From JBALVT01 sp045110675 (GTDB lineage Bacteria; Pseudomonadota; Gammaproteobacteria; Pseudomonadales; Halieaceae), in contig JBGCGJ010000037.1 of NCBI GenBank assembly GCA_045110675.1, positions 1-47,825 of the forward strand: 47,825 nt of DNA, given 5' to 3'. This document shows, piece after piece, positions 43,448-47,825 of the stretch (position 1 is its first letter; every line of letters starts with the position of its first letter). Position numbers and translations under genes: made by a program. The notes under the pieces were generated by a model that searched no databases, was not told the origin of the DNA, and was given only the letters and a program-made list of their open reading frames with translations.

Positions 43448-44293
43448 ATGTCGCGTCTTATCGGTAAACGTATGGTGATCACGGGATCATCCCGCAGTCT
43501 CGGGCGCGAGTTCGCGCTTGCGGTCGCGCGCGAAGGCGCCTCTGTGGTTCTCAATGGCACTAATGAGCAAGCACTTAACGCAACCCTGGACGAAATTAAA
43601 GAGTTGGGAACACCCGTGTGCGCGGTACTGGGCTCGGTTGCTGACTCAGCCACCTGCTCTCGACTAGTGGAAACCTGTGTCGAACAATTCGGTGGCATCG
43701 ATGTGATGGTAAACAATGCGGGCATCGTCAGAGACCGCACACTGATGAAAATGAGTGACGAGGATTTTGACCAGGTCATAGCGGTGGACTTGAGAGGTCC
43801 GTTTATCTGCATGCGCGAGGCCGCCAAGGTCATGCGCGAACAGGACTCCGGTGGCCATGTTATAAACATCACCTCAGCTTCGGGCCTTGTGGGAAATTTC
43901 GGTCAGACCAACTACGCGGCGGCAAAAGCCGGCTTGATGGGCATGATGTACACGGCTGTTAAGGAACTGGCGCGCTACAACATCCGCTGCAACGCCATGT
44001 GGCCAGTCGCCTTGACCGATATGACCAAGCCGATCATTGAAAAAAGCGGCAAGACCGCTGCCGAACTTGGATTTGGTGAACCACAGGACGTTGCGCTGGG
44101 CTTAGTTTGGCTGGCCAGTGATTTGGCATCCCACTGGAACGGCCAGTGCCTTACTTTAAATGGATACAAGGCTGCACTATGGCAATCTCAGGCTGAGCAC
44201 TATGTTCGCGAGCAAAATACACCTTTTGACATGACGACATTGGAGAACTACTTAACAGATTGCAAACCACTGCCCGTCTATCAGGCGCGCTGA
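43448..44293 (+). CDS. SDR family oxidoreductase
   Basis: 281 aa from the ATG at 43448 with a GGGAG site; an in-frame start 57 bp upstream has no family sequence. Motifs are ITGSSRSLGREFA, VNNAGIVRD, the Ser in ITSASGL, and NYAAAKAG, with Tyr and Lys in place. The C-terminus extends about 35 residues beyond the usual SDR end (after LNGYKAALW), as in 3-hydroxyacyl-CoA type SDRs. Possible role is oxidation of a 3-hydroxyacyl-CoA, together with the crotonases downstream. Confidence 0.9.
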   Translation: MSRLIGKRMVITGSSRSLGREFALAVAREGASVVLNGTNEQALNATLDEIKELGTPVCAVLGSVADSATCSRLVETCVEQFGGIDVMVNNAGIVRDRTLMKMSDEDFDQVIAVDLRGPFICMREAAKVMREQDSGGHVINITSASGLVGNFGQTNYAAAKAGLMGMMYTAVKELARYNIRCNAMWPVALTDMTKPIIEKSGKTAAELGFGEPQDVALGLVWLASDLASHWNGQCLTLNGYKAALWQSQAEHYVREQNTPFDMTTLENYLTDCKPLPVYQAR

Positions 44294-44300
44294 AACAATA

Positions 44301-44948
44301 GTGGAACCGACTTTAGAGAGCTTACAGCTAGTCTACGTGCACGATCCAATGTGCAGCTGGTGCTACGGCTTTGGCCAGACACATGACATCATCGTGAATG
44401 AAATCTCCACTAGGATACCGGTGCGTCGCCTTTTGGGTGGGCTTGCGCCCGATACCGAAGAGCCCATGCCGATGGCTATGCAATCCAAGCTACAACAAGT
44501 CTGGCAGCAAATTGAACAAGTGATTCCGGGAACTCAGTTCAATTACGACTTTTGGAAAAATTGCCAACCTCGAAGAGCCACCTACCCCGCTTGTCGCGCG
44601 GTGATCGCGGCGCGATGCCAGGGTGAGCACTTTGATCCGATTATGAGCAATGCAATACAACAGGCGTATTATCGCCACGCCAGAAACCCATCTGACCACA
44701 ACACACTGGTGAGTCTCGCGGATGAAATTAACCTGGATGCCAATCAGTTTGACACAGATTTGAGATCTGAGCAGGTCCATCAACAGCTGCTTGACGAAAT
44801 TCACGCCGCTCGGACTATCGGCATAAATAGTTACCCGAGTATCGCGGTAGTATCTGGAACATGCGTTCGCCATATTGATCTGGCCTATACCGACCCCGTG
44901 TTGATGATCGAACAGATTGATACCGCGATGACAAAGCTTAGATCCTAA
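44301..44948 (+). CDS. DsbA family thioredoxin-fold protein
   Basis: 215 aa from a GTG, 7 bp after the SDR stop. A CSWC redox motif lies in YVHDPMCSWCYGFG near residue 18, and the conserved cis-Pro appears in NSYPSIAV. There is no signal peptide, so it is cytoplasmic, as in the FrnE/HCCA-isomerase branch of the DsbA superfamily. It could be a disulfide isomerase, a glutathione-dependent isomerase or a stress protein. Its link with the acyl-CoA genes is only positional. Confidence 0.87.
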   Translation: MEPTLESLQLVYVHDPMCSWCYGFGQTHDIIVNEISTRIPVRRLLGGLAPDTEEPMPMAMQSKLQQVWQQIEQVIPGTQFNYDFWKNCQPRRATYPACRAVIAARCQGEHFDPIMSNAIQQAYYRHARNPSDHNTLVSLADEINLDANQFDTDLRSEQVHQQLLDEIHAARTIGINSYPSIAVVSGTCVRHIDLAYTDPVLMIEQIDTAMTKLRS

Positions 44949-45022
44949 CAGTGGCTCGACTCTGTCTTTTTCTCCGTAGATGAGTAGACTGTTACGCGTT
45001 CAATAGCTATGGAGATAAAGGT

Positions 45023-45628
45023 ATGTCCTCCCTTGTAGAGTTCACAGAGCAAGATACGCACACTCTTATTCGTCTCGATGACGGCAAGGCCAATGCAGTG
45101 TCCCCGGAACTGGCAGCGCAGTTTAACGCCGCCCTGGACAAAGCAGAGGCTGCGGGCAAAGTTGTCGTTGTTATCGGCCGTGAGGGAAAGTTCTCGGCGG
45201 GTTTTGATCTCAGTGTTATGGGTCAAGGCGGTGATGCCACGCGCGATTTGCTCCGCGACGGTGCAGGGCTGGCCGAGCGAATTCTCAAATTCCCCACTCC
45301 TGTGGTACTGGCAGTATCAGGGCACGCAATCGCCATGGGTGGATTGCTGCTCTTGTCAGCAGATTACCGCATTGGCATTGAAGGTAACTTCAAGATAGGT
45401 TTGAATGAGGTGGCCATTGGCATGACCATGCCGTATTTTGGTGTCGTGCTGGCCCAGTCCCGGCTTGCTAGTAAACATTTGAACAGAGCCCTCGATCTGG
45501 CCGAGTTGTACGACCCCCTAAGCGCTGTTGATGCTGGTTTTTTGGACGAGGTGGTTGCACCGAAGGATCTCGAGGAAAAAGCGGCGGCATACGCAGCCCA
45601 ACTGTCCGCTCTGGACCTGACCGCCTAA
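45023..45628 (+). CDS. Crotonase-family protein, truncated by an in-frame stop
   Basis: 201 aa as read. Crotonase core motifs are intact: KFSAGFDLSV and GHAIAMGGLLLL form the oxyanion hole, and GLNEVAIGM carries the family Glu. The reading ends at TAA 45626-45628, but the same frame continues for 25 further sense codons to TAA 45701-45703, directly abutting the next ATG. Those codons encode KQTKDRMRAGTYAAMRDA, typical of crotonase C-terminal helices. The C-terminal helix helps trimer packing, so the truncated product may be weak or inactive. Enoyl-CoA hydratase/isomerase activity is inferred. Confidence 0.85.
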   Translation: MSSLVEFTEQDTHTLIRLDDGKANAVSPELAAQFNAALDKAEAAGKVVVVIGREGKFSAGFDLSVMGQGGDATRDLLRDGAGLAERILKFPTPVVLAVSGHAIAMGGLLLLSADYRIGIEGNFKIGLNEVAIGMTMPYFGVVLAQSRLASKHLNRALDLAELYDPLSAVDAGFLDEVVAPKDLEEKAAAYAAQLSALDLTA

Positions 45629-45703
45629 AAACAAACTAAAGATCGCATGCGCGCTGGCACCTATGCCGCGATGCGAGACGCCATCGAAAAGGAGCTTGGC
45701 TAA
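45629..45703 (+). pseudogene. Orphaned C-terminal codons of the upstream crotonase
   Basis: 25 codons in the same frame as the gene ending at 45628, with a crotonase-like C-terminal helix (RAGTYAAMRDAIEKELG), then TAA. They contain no start of their own with an ordinary ribosome site apart from an internal ATG at 45647. The AAGGAG inside this segment serves as ribosome site for the next gene. Best explained by a Tyr (or similar) codon changed to TAA, or by a sequencing error. Confidence 0.75.
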
Positions 45704-46486
45704 ATGAGTAACGAAGAAGGTTCAATCACTACAGAAGTCCGCGGGCACATCATGCTCATAGGCTTAAATCGCCCTGACAAATACAATGGTTATACTCCGA
45801 CAATGGCCAAACAGCTGGTCGCGGCGATGACGGAACTCGACGAAAACGAAGAACTCTGGGTCGGTGTTATCTTCGGTCACGGCGATCATTTTACCGCAGG
45901 CCTGGATCTCCCTAAGTGGACAGGCCCAATGGCGGAAGGCGTTAGCGGTGATGGTACTAAACTGGATGTGGTTGGCCTTGGACGCGCTTGCCGAAAACCT
46001 ATTGTTACAGCCGTCCATGGAATCACGTTTACTCTGGGTATCGAACTCGCCCTGGGCGGCGATATCGTTATCGCGGCAGACAACTGCCGCTTCTCTCAGC
46101 TAGAACCCAAGCGCGGCATTATGGCCACAGGTGGCGCCACGATACGTTTCGTTGAACGTGGGGGCTGGGGAAACGCAATGTATCACCTGCTGACTTCAGA
46201 TGAGTTCGACGCCGAGGAAGCGAAACGAATCGGTCTGGTGCAGGAGATAGTTCCAGCTGGCCGCCAGCTCGAGCGAGCGATCGAGATTGCCGAAGTCATC
46301 GCCGCTGGTGCTCCGCTGGCTGTTCAAGCCACCAAGGCCTCTTCCCGACGCTTTGTTGAAGAGGGGTTCGATGCAGCAGTCGCGGCCTTGGGCCCTACCC
46401 AAAAAGAGATGTTGGCAACCGAGGATTCGAAAGAGGGTGTTCAGTCTTTTGTGGAACGCCGTGAAGCGCAATTCAAGGGGCGTTGA
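45704..46486 (+). CDS. Enoyl-CoA hydratase/isomerase (crotonase) family protein
   Basis: 260 aa, full length for the family. Key blocks are HFTAGLDLPKW and GITFTLGIELALGGDIVIAA (oxyanion hole) and SQLEPKRGIMATGGAT with the active-site Glu. The C-terminal helix (AAVAALGPTQKEMLATEDSKE) is present. The ATG follows the preceding stop with no gap (TAAATG), and AAGGAG lies 11 bp upstream, so it is in one operon with the truncated crotonase. It probably hydrates or isomerises an enoyl-CoA; the exact substrate is open. Confidence 0.93.
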   Translation: MSNEEGSITTEVRGHIMLIGLNRPDKYNGYTPTMAKQLVAAMTELDENEELWVGVIFGHGDHFTAGLDLPKWTGPMAEGVSGDGTKLDVVGLGRACRKPIVTAVHGITFTLGIELALGGDIVIAADNCRFSQLEPKRGIMATGGATIRFVERGGWGNAMYHLLTSDEFDAEEAKRIGLVQEIVPAGRQLERAIEIAEVIAAGAPLAVQATKASSRRFVEEGFDAAVAALGPTQKEMLATEDSKEGVQSFVERREAQFKGR

Positions 46487-46500
46487 ACGCACGCTCGACT

Positions 46501-47825
46501 TTAAGACATACCAAACTTCTCATGCATGACAACCGCGCTGGCAATGCGTTGCAGACCGCCTTCAACTGCAATGCGTTGGTCGTCTGGGCTATCCATTAAT
46601 TGGTCCAGGGCCGTGTTCACTTTTTCCATGTCATACAAGGGTTGGTCTTTGGCTGCTTGGGAGGCAAAGGTATCGCGCAAAAACACTAACACAGGATCTT
46701 TTTTGTCTGCGTTCGGCGGAGTCAGGAAAGGGTGTTTCTGCCGGTCGTAAACTTCCGGAATCAATACCTCTCGCGCCGCTTCTCGCAGCACGTGTTTCTC
46801 ACGAATTCCTTTCACTTTCATATCCACAGGCACGCGTGCCGCAACTTCGGCAACGCGATGATCCAGAAAAGGAACGCGGCCTTCGATTGAGTGTGCCATT
46901 TCCATGCGGTCTCCCAGATACACCAATATAAAATTGGCCAGCGTAATTTTCGAGTTGATGTACAAAGACTGATTGAGGTGATCTCGACCAGTAACCCGTT
47001 GTGCTATCGGCAGACGATCCAATGCGGCGACAACCGGGTTGTGATCCTGAATATGGGCCGCAAAGCCGTCCTTAAAAAAGGGCACTAAACCGTTGCACAT
47101 CGACAGCTGCGTATGGATCGAAGTAGGTACCCAGCCCAATCGCCCACGGACCGCTGCGACCGCAGGGCTGTTAAGTTGATCGGGCAACATAATTGCGCGG
47201 CTCGCCTCGTTGACGCCCAGGATTTCCTCGCAATAAGCAGTTTTCTGCGCCTCGCTCAATGCTGGATTGTTTTTTACTGCATCCACCCGGAAGAAGGGAT
47301 ATCCACCGAGCATTTCATCCGCACCCTCTCCCGTGAATACCACTTTGATCCCGGCATCCCGCACTGCTTTGCTAAGCAAGAATTTGGCAACTCCGTGTCC
47401 GTTGAACATCTGCGTTTCGGAATGCCAAATGGCATCGCCATAGGAATCGGCAATATCTCTACCCGTAATGGGAATGGGGTGATAAGAGGCACCGACGAAT
47501 TTTGCCTGCTTTTCCGCAATAGCAGCTTCATCGAAAAGAGGATTGTCAAAGGTGAGGGTGAAAGCACGTATAGGTCTGTCCATAGCCTGTTGTGCCAACC
47601 CCAATACTGCACAGGAATCTATCCCGCCGCTCAGGTAGGAAGCTACCTCCACGTCAGCCACCAAACGCTGCTGCACGGAGTCCGTCAGTACCTGACGGAA
47701 TTCCTCGACGACCTCTGCTTCTGACCGCTGATCGCCTTCCATCTCTTGCGCGGTTGGCATATCCCAATCCCAGTAGGAATAGATACGCACAACACCGTCT
47801 TTTGCGATGGCATAGCAACCTTGAG
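46501..47825 (-). CDS. asnB: Asparagine synthase (glutamine-hydrolysing), C-terminal part, 5' end outside window
   Basis: The frame stays open to the right edge, giving about 441 codons. The ATP-pyrophosphatase motif SYLSGGIDSCAV, then FTGEGADEMLGGYPF and RVPFLDHRVAEVAARVP define the AsnB synthetase domain. The residues at the edge (GCYAIAKDGVVRIYSYWD) are the junction with the N-terminal glutaminase domain, which lies beyond the window. It makes Asn from Asp and Gln with ATP, or serves a peptide or polysaccharide amidotransferase role. It converges with the crotonase gene 14 bp away. Confidence 0.92.
   Translation of the reverse strand, partial: QGCYAIAKDGVVRIYSYWDWDMPTAQEMEGDQRSEAEVVEEFRQVLTDSVQQRLVADVEVASYLSGGIDSCAVLGLAQQAMDRPIRAFTLTFDNPLFDEAAIAEKQAKFVGASYHPIPITGRDIADSYGDAIWHSETQMFNGHGVAKFLLSKAVRDAGIKVVFTGEGADEMLGGYPFFRVDAVKNNPALSEAQKTAYCEEILGVNEASRAIMLPDQLNSPAVAAVRGRLGWVPTSIHTQLSMCNGLVPFFKDGFAAHIQDHNPVVAALDRLPIAQRVTGRDHLNQSLYINSKITLANFILVYLGDRMEMAHSIEGRVPFLDHRVAEVAARVPVDMKVKGIREKHVLREAAREVLIPEVYDRQKHPFLTPPNADKKDPVLVFLRDTFASQAAKDQPLYDMEKVNTALDQLMDSPDDQRIAVEGGLQRIASAVVMHEKFGMS

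Noticed and set aside
47113..47724. A 203-codon plus-strand ORF in the asparagine synthase gene
   Set aside because: Antisense to the well-conserved synthetase domain; no independent evidence.

Overview
The window looks like chromosomal DNA of a marine, aerobic, heterotrophic gammaproteobacterium with mid-range GC. The clues are the SOS-regulated yebG with a canonical gammaproteobacterial LexA box, many acyl-CoA genes, and a spread of enzymes for unusual organic compounds (cobalt nitrile hydratase, haloalkane dehalogenase, flavin monooxygenases, a PQQ-type dehydrogenase). A Cellvibrionales/Halieaceae/Spongiibacteraceae-like host is an inference from gene content, not a measured placement. I saw no rRNA, tRNA, CRISPR array, transposase or integrase.

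Left region (1-12.7 kb): a leftward operon encodes two ketopantoate-reductase-like dehydrogenases, a creatinase-like M24 protein, the alpha, beta and activator genes of a Co-type nitrile hydratase, and a HupE/UreJ metal permease, followed by the start of a sulfatase gene. An AraC-type regulator separates it from a rightward operon of FAH-family hydrolase, M20 amidohydrolase, PuuE-like deacetylase/cyclic imidase, an isopropylmalate/homocitrate-synthase-like enzyme and a luciferase-like monooxygenase. Together they look like one catabolic unit for a nitrogenous (nitrile, amide or imide) carbon source. Its substrate cannot be read from the sequence, and no classical amidase is present.

Middle region (12.7-20 kb): a 392-bp gene-free stretch holds two long perfect hairpins with different stems and nearly complementary 22-nt loops. 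It is followed by an uncharacterised operon of two membrane proteins built from three copies of one 4-helix, His-rich unit, an orphan protein and a small Rieske protein. Next come a TetR regulator with a perfect 22-bp operator-like palindrome, an HLD-II haloalkane dehalogenase, a DUF1330 protein, and a 3-oxoacid CoA-transferase (scoAB) with a divergent LysR regulator.

Right region (20-47.8 kb): signalling proteins (hybrid histidine kinase, GGDEF/EAL protein) precede a large acyl-CoA region. The recognisable core is a probable methylsuccinyl-CoA dehydrogenase (mcd), a mesaconyl-CoA C1-C4 isomerase/transferase (mct) and, 11 kb away, a mesaconyl-C4-CoA hydratase (meh). These would convert methylsuccinyl-CoA to citramalyl-CoA. 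A MatB-like CoA ligase, three SDRs, two crotonases, an FMO, a CrtI-like oxidoreductase, a PQQ-propeller dehydrogenase and an MBL hydrolase surround them, with LysR and AraC regulators. One crotonase gene carries an in-frame stop that removes its last 25 codons. The window ends inside an asparagine synthase gene.
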